NCBI RefSeq assembly: GCF_003369915.1
Contig: NC_046674.1
Coordinates: 28,647,657 to 28,711,656 of the forward strand
Origin: Drosophila miranda
Lineage: Eukaryota; Arthropoda; Insecta; Diptera; Drosophilidae
DNA: 64,000 bases
Direction: 5' to 3'
The notes below the pieces were generated by a model. The model saw only the letters and a program-made list of their open reading frames with translations, had not been told where the DNA came from and did no database searches. The position numbers and the translations under genes are program-made. Numbering within the stretch: the first letter of the stretch is position 1; every line of letters begins with the position of its first letter. Positions 33,635 through 45,629 of the stretch are shown here, in pieces.

Positions 33635-36600
33635 CGGAGACACGGAGAGATCGGTTTTGGCTAGGAGTGTGGGTTGGGGCTTTTCGAGGGGGTGTTTTGC
33701 GGGCTGGGTGCGGGGAGGTGCATGAATGGGCACACACTTTTGGGCATCTGTGCCCGCGTTTACAAATAGCCACAGTCTAAGCTCTCTCTCGCTCTCTGGC
33801 CGCTCTCGGTGCCTGCCGCAGATGAGATGGAAAATTGATGGGCCAAAGCGTTTTCCCCATTTTCCATTTTGGCTTTTTCCCTTCCCCTACCGTACCCTCC
33901 CCTCCCCATGGCCCCAACCGTCGGGGTTCGATGTGTGTGAGTTTTTTTTTTTGTTGGAAACTCGAAACTAATGAGGTCGGGGCACGTTTGAGGCCTCGCC
34001 TCCTCCGTGGTGGCACGTAGACGGCATGCGTTGCGTCATGGAGGCGGCCCCTGCCCTTACTCCTCCGTGCTTCCTGCAAAAAATACGCTGGAGATATTTG
34101 TAAACACAGAGAGAGGGAATTCGGGATGCATTTTGCTCCCCCATATTTCCCAGATTTTCCGTGCTCCACTTGAGCCTACTCTGCAGCACCTCCACAGTTG
34201 GAAAAGTCTGCTCCCGCTTTGGCATCCGCTTCTCTAATTTCTGGGATTCTGTGATTCTCGTTTCCCGAGATTTTTGGACACGGGGCTCTTCTTGGGGCGA
34301 ACTCTTGGCTCTCGGTACTTGGCTCTTGTGGAAATTCATTGCGTTGGTTTTTCTTGGCACTCGCTTTCGAAACGGTTTTTCCCTGGCCCTGTCTCTCTGC
34401 CTGTGCTACGGATTTGAGTTCAAATTTATTTTTGGCAGCATTGCCGACAAGCCCCCCCCCTCACACCCATCCCTTCCACGGCTAGAACAGGGGCACAGAC
34501 GGGCACAAAGACAGAGCGAAAGGAGGTGAGAGAGTTGGGGAAGCGAGGCCTCAGGAGTTGGAGGGAGGGAGTCGGGATCAGACCGAGAGAGCGCGAGACG
34601 ATCGGGCACTGCTTTCTATAGCTATATCTGCATCTGTATCTGTGTCTGTGTCTGTGTCTGTATCTGTGTTTGTGTTACTTTATCTTGTATGTGTGTGTGT
34701 ATCTATGTTTGATATAGGCTTCCCATGTCTCCTTCTCTCTATTCCCTACTTCCCCCTGCTCCTACCCTTGCTATTTGTTTGTGTAATCCATTTAAAGGTA
34801 ATTGAACTTCCATTCTTCTTGAGGCACCTTCTTCGTCAGGCGGCGCTCGAGCCCCGAGTAGAGCCTCAGAACTATTTTTAGACCGATCCATAAATAGAGG
34901 CGAGAGAGAGAGTTCTAGCTTGGATTGGATTGGATCGGATTCTGAAGTGCGGAGTTGCACGGCATGGGGTGGGTTTTGAGCAGATCATGGGAGTAGGAGA
35001 TCCGTGAGCGACCTGCCCGTCCAAGACAGGCACATAATTAGACACATGGAATCCATCCCCCCGCCCCTCTTTCTCTGGCTACGTGGAGGGGCAGGCAGAG
35101 AAGTGTCTACTACTCGAAAGAGCGGCAGCGGCAGCGGCAGCGGCAGCAGCACCGATCCGACACCGAGGCCAAATCGAACTTGGGATCAGCGTTCAGAGAC
35201 GAAATAACGAATTTCGTTTTTCGTGGCGGATATTTTTAGGCCAAAAGCATCATAAAAGTTTTCCCCCCACCCAGCCCCCCACCACTCCTGCAACCGTCAG
35301 TCGGCGCTTTCCAAATGTTCAGTTTGTTCCACTCGTGGAACACACATTCCTGGAAGTGATCAAAACTTGAGGGGTCTCCACGCCCTCTTCCTGTTCATCT
35401 ACTTACTGTCCAGGGCCCCAAAGCAAAGCGAATGAAAAACTGGGGATAGTTAAGGGCACTCCAAAGCACACGCAAGAACAATGCACTGGCTGGGGCCCTG
35501 AAAAAATGCAGTTGGGGCACTTAATTGGAATGTCCTAAAAAAAATAGTCAGTGCGTGGCTCGTCCAGGACGCATATGGAAGCAGGCTTTGCAGTCAATCG
35601 ATAACAATTAATTTTCAAGAAAAATCGAGGACAAGCGCACAGGATATGGGAGTAAAAGAGGACAGGCAGAATAAGAAGAAGTCGAAGTAGAAGTAGAAGA
35701 GGAGGTTCTAAGGTCAAGGCAGGGAAACAGCAAAAGAAGGAAGGAGAAGAAACCGCCATTCAGAAATAAGCAACTAATGAAACAGAAGCTAAATAAAAAG
35801 CCAATGCGTATGCAGGAGATGAGGTTATCGCCAGGGAGAGAGAGAGAGAAAGAGGGTCCCTGCCAGAGTATATTTGATAAAAGGTATGGGTAAGCCAATG
35901 GGCAACTCTCGAAATCCGGTAAAGAATCCATACCACCTTGCCATAGATACAAATGCACATAGACTTCGCATTAATTACAGGGTGAGGAAATCCGATAGAA
36001 ATTCCTCTCGTCTGTTAATATTAGCAGGATCCCTGAAGGATGTATTGCCACAACTTGCCGCAAACATATGCCGGAGGTGATGCCCACACAGATTACTCTC
36101 CCGATAGGTGCCCACATTGCTGGCATTGCTGGGGTATGTTTACATGCTAACAAAAATGTATGGTTAAGCCAAACTGATTTGCCTCCACACCTTACCTTAG
36201 AACGCACCTTGAGGGGAAGGGAAAAACGACGCTCGGAACACACAAATCAACGAAGAAGATGATAGATAGGGAGAGGAGCACACGCACACCACAAAAGAAA
36301 AAGTCGCGCTCCAACACCAACACCAATAGACACACACACACGAACACACTCGACTTCGACCCCAAGCCGAACCAAAGCCTCGCTCGTTTCGCTGTAGCTC
36401 GGGGCGGGCGGGCTTTCGGGCCTACTACCTAACCTAACTGTAAGCACGAATCAAGCGGCAGAGCGAGACGATGGATGTGGAGCTTTGGACTAAAAGGACA
36501 AAGCTTGCGACCGTTACTGCCCTTGCATCTGTGTGTGTAAGTGTGTGTGAGTTGTGGCGGTGTGCCAAAAGCGTGTGTTGATGTCATAAATCCCACCAAA

Positions 36601-37619
36601 ATACAACAGAGAAAAGAAGAAGAGGGAATGGGGCAGGGGAAGGGGCAAGGATATTGCGACGCAGAAGCCCAGAGTCAGAACAGCTGTGCGAAAGCCAACC
36701 ATATCCATAGCCATCCATCCCGTCAAAACACGTTTCAAGATGCTGTGTGGTGTGCCCCTGCCCATGCCCATGCCCATGCCAATGCCCATACCCCCTGGGC
36801 ACAAAAGGGGGTTGAAACTGCAGCGACAGCAGGGCGAACAATAAGGACAAGAACGAAATCCGGCTCAAGGGAAGCTGCGCACCAAAAATAGCTGCGAGCC
36901 GGAGTCGGAGACAGAAACAGAGCCGAGACCTGAGTTCTGTTTCTGATTCTGGTTCAGGCAGGGGTCGAGCTGTGGCCGCGTTTTGGAAATGGGGTGGAAA
37001 AATATGGGCAATTTCTTGAACACGCACACACACACTAACACAGTCACAAAAATCCGAGCCTCTCTCCAGTTGGGATTCCGATAATTTCCGATTCGCTTGA
37101 AACCCCCGCTTAGGACGAAGGCTCCACCCCGACCTCCCACGACAAAAGCATACTTTTTATGAAGGAAGGCCTTCTCATTATGGGTCATTCCCCCACCGGC
37201 ACATCCACGGATTCTGAGCTGGACTTAACACTCACACGGGGGGGGGCCCTCAGAGGGCGACCCTGAAACTTACCAAACAATTACATATCCGTAGAATACA
37301 CGCAAAGGACATTTCTCCTCCAGGCCAGTTTTTTTTAGCACGCGGATTCTTTTTACACTTTTGCTTTACTTGCGGCAGCACACAAACAAAAAAATTCACA
37401 AAAAGTAGTAATAGGTAAACACTTTTGCGATAAACAGGGCTCTCGTACCGCTCGTGGGTCGTGGAGAGGCAACAGCGGCAGCAAAAGAATAACAACACGA
37501 ACTGCCAGAAATCCAAAATGCACGAGCGGGAATGAATGTGACAATTGCGCAAATCTGGCAGCACAGTCACACGCACCCAAGTGTTGAATAATATGCCAAA
37601 TTGACCAATGTTGCCACTC

Positions 37620-37660
37620 TGTTTGGCGATAGCTCGATAGTCCACTCGATAGGCCGTGCT
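37620..37660 (+). promoter_or_regulatory. DRE-like motifs upstream of thioredoxin gene
   Basis: Clustered CGATAG motifs (GGCGATAGCTCGATAG, then CTCGATAGG) resemble the Drosophila DREF element TATCGATA, typical of housekeeping promoters. The distance to the ATG, about 230 bases, allows a normal 5' UTR. Confidence 0.35.
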
Positions 37661-37881
37661 GTTTATAAACAAACAATTAATACCAATACCAAGACGCGCT
37701 GAGTGAAGACAGAGAAAATCTATTTGAACAACATCATTATAATCTAATCGCCTGGGCCACTCCGAAAACGCTCAGAATCCCAGCCCCGGAGAACATTGTA
37801 ATCGAAATCGGTATCGCAGCCTACCCCCACAAATCGCGCGCACACACTCCTGTTCCCTGCAAAAACTCCACTGGCAAAAAA

Positions 37882-38712
37882 ATGCTTAAGATTGCTGCCG
37901 AGGGAATCGCGCCACGTCTGGCCGCCTGCTGCCTCATCAGCGCCAGCGCCCAGAGCAGTTGCCACCGAGTGGCCCCACAGTCTGCAAGGGCCACACAGAA
38001 GTACCTATCCCAGTCGCAGCACCTGCACAAGAAGCTGGTCATCAAGGATCACTACGAGTTCGATCAGAAGGTGAGGGAGAGAGAGAGAGAGAGAGTGCGA
38101 GCGAGTAAGCAAGTGCGCGCCTCAGGCACAATTATGCAATGATTCTGGCATGCGGCACCTGCAATACTATCTGGTGTACGTGAGCGGTTCCGGCCGTAAA
38201 CAGCGAGCCAACTAGCCACCCCATGACGCATTTGGCTATGCGACTGTCTATCTGTGTGTGTGTGTGTTGTGAATAGCTCGTGTATGCAAATGAGCCCAAA
38301 ACGGTGGGCTGTTACCGGTTTGAGCCCGTTTTTTATTTTGTTTCGAAATGTCCAAAGATCTAGTATTTGTCCCGAACTAATATCTTCTCCTCTCTGGGTC
38401 TGGGTTTGTGTCCAGGTCATCAACAGCGACAATCCGGTAATTGTGAATTTCCATGCCGAGTGGTGCGACCCCTGCAAAATACTCACACCCAAGATGCTGG
38501 AGCTGCTGGAGAACTCCGATGAGATAGATGTGGCCATCATTGATGTGGAGACGAACCTGGATCTCGTCGAGACGTTCGAGGTGAAGGCCGTGCCCGCCGT
38601 CCTTGCCTTCCGCAACGGCGTTGTGGTGGATAAATTCATTGGCCTGGTGGATGCCAACAGCATCGAGACGTTGATCGACAAGCTGAAGCGGAAGCAACAG
38701 CAGAAGCAATAG
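37882..38712 (+). CDS. Mitochondrial thioredoxin (Txn2-like)
   Basis: Two exons, 37,882-38,070 and 38,416-38,712, join in phase 0 (GAAG|GTGAGG ... TCCAG|GTC) to give 161 aa. Residues 1 to about 50 are rich in Ala, Ser, Arg and Gln with few acids (MLKIAAEGIAPRLAACC...), as in mitochondrial targeting peptides. The rest is a thioredoxin fold of about 105 residues with the active-site loop WCDPCK at 79-84 and the cis-proline segment AVPAVLAF. Family members reduce protein disulfides and feed mitochondrial peroxiredoxin, using NADPH through thioredoxin reductase. The active site has Asp where most thioredoxins have Gly (WCGPC). The upstream region has CGATAGCTCGATAG-type DRE-like motifs at about 37,626-37,640. 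The gene runs tail to tail into AMPK alpha. Confidence 0.88.
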
Positions 38713-38869
38713 AGGAGGATTACCAGGATTAAGGATGGGTGCCTCGGATACAATAGTATAGCTTTGCCGCAAATCGAGATTTTATATAAAAAACGAACCA
38801 GAGTACACTGTAACCGCAGTAGACAGATAGCCTAACCCTTATGCAACAGCAGGAATACTTTTAATATGC

Positions 38870-38875
38870 AATAAA
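38870..38875 (+). terminator. AATAAA polyadenylation signal, thioredoxin gene
   Basis: AATAAA in TGCAATAAAAATC, about 158 bases after the stop codon. Confidence 0.65.
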
Positions 38876-38977
38876 AATCTAATATATAATCATAGTAACA
38901 TTAAACCTGGTTTATATTTCGACTTGTTGCTGCATACTGATTTCGTTCCTGGTTAGATAGAGATAGCAATAGAATGG

Positions 38978-38996
38978 TTTATTTGGTTGCTTTATT
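38978..38996 (-). terminator. AATAAA signals, AMPK alpha gene
   Basis: Two AATAAA hexamers on the minus strand at 38,978-38,983 and 38,991-38,996, about 510 bases beyond the AMPK alpha stop. They face the thioredoxin signal about 100 bases away, so the two genes' 3' ends nearly touch. Confidence 0.55.
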
Positions 38997-39501
38997 AAGG
39001 CTTTTGTTTATACGAATACATAGTTTATGGAACTGAACTGGCCTGCCCCAAAACACATTAAACCGCCTCCTCCGGAGTAGTGGACTACAAACTAATAACT
39101 GACATCTGGCGCACTCCCGTGCTATGCGACGCGGATTCGTTTGGGGATAAATACGAAGACGAAGTACGAGTATACGGAAACATACGATACGATACAATAT
39201 ACAATTAGGGGTGTAAAATAATAACTCAACGTGTATAAAATAGAAACAGAACAGATCTATAAACTAGGGTCGATTCGGTTAAAGCAAAGCGGTCAAGCGG
39301 ATACGCGGCTAACGGTAGCGGGTAGCGGATTGTCGGATGACCTGAATGGCATCATCCAATTACGAAACATTCTTCTGTTCTTTTAGTTTAAATCTTAGTT
39401 ATGGTCATGCCACCGGGAGGGGAGAGCCCTCCCCCGCGGCGGAGATGCCATTTACTGTTGTCATTTGGGGGTAGACTGTGGACCGATGTGGATCCGGGGG
39501 C

Positions 39502-41346
<1,845 letters not shown>

Positions 41347-41792
41347 TCACTGCGGCGGCCACTCGAATTGAGTTACCAAGCCACTAGACGGAGACGCACT
41401 ATGCTGTCGCTGCAGTAGCAGCAAGTGGCAAGCACTGCCCGAGGGAGGGTAGAACGTGAGCAGGAAGAGGGGAGCGACGAGCGGGGGAAGGTCGTTATCT
41501 CGTTTATTGCGTAGTCCGCTATCCCCTCTGTGGCTGTCGCTGGTCACTGTCTTTCTGATAACTCTCAGTTTCCAATCCACTTGGGTGAAATTGGATGCCG
41601 TGGGGCAGCTTCGTAGTCGCCAATTGTGTATTGTAGCGACAGTTTAACTATTGCTTAAAGTTTTTTGTGGGGCTTTTCCTCTCGTTTAATTGACATTGGA
41701 ATACACGGTGTGTTTTCCAACACAGTGGTGCTGTTCCAGCAGCTGTTTTCGAATCGCTCCTTCTCGCTCTTGCCTGGAAGGCGGAAACGAGA

Positions 41793-41833
41793 GGTCGATA
41801 AGTCATTTGGTGAACTGTAATCGATAGCTATCG
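41793..41833 (-). promoter_or_regulatory. DRE-like cluster, probable AMPK alpha promoter
   Basis: Three TCGATA/CTATCGAT motifs within 40 bases (GGTCGATAAG, then AATCGATAGCTATCG) about 460-500 bases upstream of the AMPK alpha start codon. They resemble DREF sites at fly housekeeping promoters. The same cluster is repeated in the right copy at 45,349-45,389. Confidence 0.4.
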
Positions 41834-42078
41834 CCCCCAACAGTCAACATATTGAGCGCGTTCATTTTGAACAGGTTAACAACTTGGTTAAAGCGCGGAA
41901 AATAATACTGTTTGTAAATTCTTCTTGTAGCTCCATCGTATCCTTCCTCTTTACTTACAAAAAGAAACCACGAGATCTTTCACCTCAAGTGCACTAAAAA
42001 TCTTCAAGTTTCATAATATTTGTGTGTATTTAGAAAGCCACTGTTTACATCTTCGTTCGTCCGGTTGTAGGCGCTCGC

Positions 42079-42476
42079 TCACTAAAGGAGGAACAGAATT
42101 AAGAAAACACATCAGTTTTGTCAAAAACTCTGTATATTTGGCAAAGTCCGAAACGGTTTTATAGTGACAGGTAATTTTATCTTAACTAATACATTAATTT
42201 TGAAATTTGAAATTTGCACGGGTTTGCCAAAAAAAGCTTTGGTTCTAGCACTCTTCTCTTTTTTCCCTTCTCAAGAGGACTCACCGTTGAATTGGCAGGA
42301 CCTCTGCTCACAGAGACGCACTTTGGCACCAGGACACTTTGATACTCGTTGGCACGACTCCGTTTCATGACTTTCACAGCTACTGGCTGTGGCTTGTACT
42401 TTTGTATTTGGCTTATGTTGTTTGTATGGAATCCGTGATCATATACTCCACTGGTCTCTGGGGTATTGCTGTCCAT
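42079..42476 (-). CDS. Predicted 64-aa spliced peptide, intact copy
   Basis: The minus-strand exon 42,479-42,285 has a good acceptor (TCATTCTAG|GACATG) and donor (AACG|GTGAGT). The ATG is three bases inside the exon. The exon encodes 64 residues beginning MDSNTPETSGVYDHGFHTNN, basic in its middle (VKVMKRSR). A 203-nt intron ends at CTCCTTTAG|TGA (42,082/42,081), so the stop is the first codon of the last exon. A ten-U tract precedes the acceptor of the coding exon. I do not recognise the peptide. It may be a small gene of its own or the last coding exon of a larger transcript with upstream exons not identified (the codon before ATG, GAC, is open). Both splice sites are exact, so a spliced RNA is likely even if the protein is doubtful. 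Confidence 0.4.
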
Positions 42477-42479
42477 GTC

Positions 42480-44252
42480 CTAGAATGACAAAAAAAAAAC
42501 CAGTCTCGTTGCCTATTCCCTATCATCCAACTCCCTCAAGCCTATCCTTCGTATATTACAACCTCCCTTTAGATTTCCTTTGCCTAATTTTCTGGTTCTG
42601 TGCACTTTTAAGATACTAATTCATTCGATTTGTTCAGTTACATTGCATATAGTATGTCATATATTAAATTCTGTTACACTTATAAAAAGGTTCTCTTACA
42701 AATAAATCTCTCATTTGGTTTTCTGTGCTCTTGGGATAAATCGTTGTCATTAATCTAAACGTAAAGGGCTTTTTTTTCTTCTTATACGACGGCACTGAGC
42801 TACTCCGTCCCTCGGTTGCTTACGAACTACATTAAATGTGTATATTTAATACAAATTTAACTATTCGACAAGAGCAGCCTTCTTCACACGCTGACAATGC
42901 TGCTATGTTATTATCTTAACACTTGTTCATGCTACAATAGTTGTTTTGTTTTGATAGTTTTATCTTACAAAATAAGCTCGTCTCGTTGATTTGTGGTAGG
43001 TCCCGGTCGGGTCTGATCCCCAGGTGGCGACTGTACCCTCGACTTGTTGCCGTTGTCGTCTCTCTCTTTCTGTATCACGCTAGGGTGCCATATTGCTTTG
43101 CACTATGCTCGCTCCTGCTCTCGCTAACATGCTGCGCGTCTCATCTCATCTTATCGTCACCTCTCGCTCTTTTTCAGAGCTAACAATTAAGTCTGTGTGT
43201 CTGACTTGATGTTTATAACGTATAACGGTTAATATATATGTAATGGTATCTTTTTATTTTATATTTAACGTTAATTACATGTATTTTTCGGCTTGTTTCT
43301 TTCAGTTTTTTCTTCTTTTTTTAAATTTAGTCTGAAAAAAAAACACGTACCTTATCTATGATAATTCTACAAGACTAGGGTTTTATTTTTATAGGTTTAT
43401 ATTTAGTCAAAAAAAATTTTTTTAAGAGTTATAATATTGATATTTCTACTCTATCAAAGGCGTTTTTCCAGCAGCACGCGCGCGGAGTTTCTGATTTGAC
43501 AAAATGGCAAATGAATGTTGAATTTCAGATTACAGAATCGGGTGTTTTATACATATATCCATTGTATATTCAACATATATATATATTCATATATATATAT
43601 ATGAATATGAATATTTATATATATGTATATATTTATTATATAATTTGTGAGTGTTTGTGTCTTTACAAAAAATTTGTTGAGGTTCCTGGATCCTCTTATA
43701 ATTTTACAATTGAATCAAACATTCTGTATGTATGGTATACATATATGTATGTATGTATATGATATTGAGTGTCGTCTGGAAGTGCGTATGTTTTGTATGC
43801 TTCTGATACAAAAATTAAATGGAATTTGAATTGGATATCGATCGTTTCAAACGTAAAACGTGAATAGTTTGTGAAATTCTAAAAAGAGAACTCTCCTGCC
43901 TCTTGCCTCGTGTGTGTGTGTGTGTGTGTGTATCTGCGTAGCTTGGAATCGTTATGTTTATCTCTGTTTTTGTTTTCTTTGTGTATGTGTTTTGTTTTTG
44001 TTTTTGTCTGCATCCCTTTTGTTTTTGCTGCCAATGCCTTTTTGCGCCGCTCTCTTCCTTCGTTCGCCCTCCGATCTTCAACCGATCAATCAGTGTGTGT
44101 GGATATATACATTTGTGTGTTTCTGTGTGTCTGTCTGTACGAACACATACATACATCTAGGTAGAGAGAGACGCACAGAGTCAAAGAGAGAGAGAGATAG
44201 AGGAGTATTGAGGGGGCTATTTCCGGGGTATTACGAGGGGGATGATTTAGAT
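42480..44252. other. Non-coding part of duplication copy A
   Basis: Corresponds to 49,832-51,627. AT-rich, with (AT)n near 43,575-43,640, CT tracts, and a (GT)n at 43,911-43,931. Probably ssx-type 3' UTR plus intron or upstream sequence of the small gene. No exon is supported. Confidence 0.5.
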
Positions 44253-45191
44253 TCAGTTTCGGTTTCGATTTCGGTTGTAGTGGTTAAAGCTGCCACCGAC
44301 TGCGTGCCTGCTGCCTCCTCCGGCTGCTCCACCACTGCCTCTGCCTCCGCTAGTGCCGCGCAGCATCCCATCATCATCAGCAGCATCCTGGTTGTTGCTG
44401 CCACGTCCGCCACCACCACCAGTTGTTCCCGGCCCCCAACTCGCCTCCATTCTATCCTGTTGTGCTTGAGCTGTTCTTGGAGCTGGTGCTCCGTCTGTTC
44501 GATCTCGGTCTCCCCTGTATGTCACATATACAAGACCCATGGCTTGCAATCTCCCAGTTTGAGGATCTAAGTAGTTGAGGGTATTGACATGGTTCGAATC
44601 GGAACACTGGTAATATACATATGCGGTATCTGCTCCGGCTCCTTCTGGTGTGGTTGTTCCCGCTCCTTCTCTTCCTGCAGATGCTGCTCCTCCTGCTGAT
44701 CCTTCTGCTGATGATGTTGTATAAGTATACGTTGTCGATGTGGCTGATGGTACGGGCACTGTTTGCGTTGATCCAGATCCCTCATCGACCTGATGATAAT
44801 AATAATATGTTGTGCCACCCGATTCTCTCGATGTCGCGGTATATGTTGGAGTTCGTCTTGCTTGTGTTGGTGGTGCTCCAGGAGCTGTTCCTGTAGCCAA
44901 ATATGTGGTGGCGGCAGGTGCAGAAGTAACCACATAGCCAACTGTATTTGGATATACAGCTGCTGCTGCTGCTCCTGCTTCTGCCGGTGTGGCTGCTCCT
45001 GATCCTGCTGCTGTCTGATAGGTAGGAACAAAGTAAGCAGGCGCATAGTAGGCCGACTGGCTGGGTATCTGAATGTTGGTCTGTTGCTGCTGAGACTGCT
45101 GCTGGCTGTAACTATTCATATTGTTGCTGGTGATCGCGCGAGACTGCTGCGGCTGGTTGGGGGGTTGCTGACTGGCGGAGATGGTGGACAT
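44253..45191 (-). pseudogene. Truncated duplicate of the ssx 3' reading frame
   Basis: 312 codons from the first in-frame ATG (MSTISASQQPPNQP...) to TGA. It is near identical to the distal frame of ssx at 51,628-52,566, with one Thr/Ala change in the STTYTY(T/A)TSSAEG segment. It is open throughout. Upstream, the ssx sequence is cut at 45,330 and replaced by AMPK alpha flank; in this frame a TGA closes it soon after the join, so the ssx RRM exons are not available. It is either a non-functional fragment or the body of a new chimeric transcript driven by the copied AMPK alpha flank (CCGCCTTCCAG|GCAATGG at the join also looks like a splice acceptor). Intactness could simply reflect youth. Confidence 0.65.
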
Positions 45192-45348
45192 GTGTGTTGT
45201 TGTTGTTGTTGGCAGCAGATGTTGTTGTTGTGGCTGGTATGATGGCTGGTGAGACTGTGGTGGCTGTGGATGTGGACGCGACTGCGGTTGCGGTTGAGGA
45301 TTCGGATGCGGAATTTGCTGCTGCCATTGCCTGGAAGGCGGAAACGAG

Positions 45349-45389
45349 AGGTCGATAAGTCATTTGGTGAACTGTAATCGATAGCTATC
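45349..45389 (-). promoter_or_regulatory. Duplicated DRE-like cluster facing the ssx exon copy
   Basis: Same motifs as 41,793-41,833 (GGTCGATAAG, AATCGATAGCTATCG). If this is the AMPK alpha promoter, minus-strand transcription would enter the truncated ssx exon copy within about 50 bases. Confidence 0.35.
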
Positions 45390-45629
45390 GCCCCCAACAG
45401 TCAACATATTGAGCGCGTTCATTTTGAACAGGTTAACAACTTGGTTGAAGCGCGGAAAATAATACTGTTTGTAAATTCTTCTTGTAGCTCCATCGTATCC
45501 TTCCTCTTTACTTACAAAAAGAAACCACGAGATCTTTCACCTCAAGTGCACTAAAAATCTTCAAGTTTCATAATATTTGTGTGTATTTAGAAAGCCACTG
45601 TTTACATCTTCGTTCGTCCGGTTGTAGGC

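Larger units (their letters stand above)
28601..37620. other. Intergenic, no established gene
   Basis: About 9 kb without a gene I can support. It is rich in GA/CT tracts (28,700, 28,952, 29,989, 33,600), CA tracts, and clusters such as (CCCATG)n near 36,760. Three short stretches read like protein (28,881-29,417 minus, about 31,085-31,150 minus, 32,150-32,349 plus) but lack a start, splice context or recognisable domain. They are described as findings only. Confidence 0.45.
41773..45330. repeat. Tandem duplication unit, left copy (A)
   Basis: About 3.56 kb. 41,773-42,072 equals 45,329-45,629. 42,179-45,326 equals 49,531-52,703, differing by scattered substitutions and microsatellite length. 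It holds the AMPK alpha upstream flank, a small spliced gene, about 1.8 kb of non-coding sequence and a truncated ssx 3' exon. At its right end the ssx exon stops at ...CTGCCATTGC and joins CTGGAAGGCGG of the AMPK alpha flank. TTGC is common to both parents at the join. Confidence 0.9.

Noticed and set aside
35971..36243. Minus-strand frame with ordinary-looking composition
   Set aside because: No start context, splice signals or recognisable family; overlaps an equally open plus-strand frame.
43496..43762. Tyr/Ile-rich frame in AT repeats
   Set aside because: An (AT)n artefact that differs in length between the two copies.
45581..45629. LINE ORF2 start at the upstream ATG (MYLESHCLHL...)
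   Set aside because: These residues come from duplicated AMPK alpha flank that happens to be open in frame. Copy A shows the same bases without a LINE, so the element itself starts at about 45,630.
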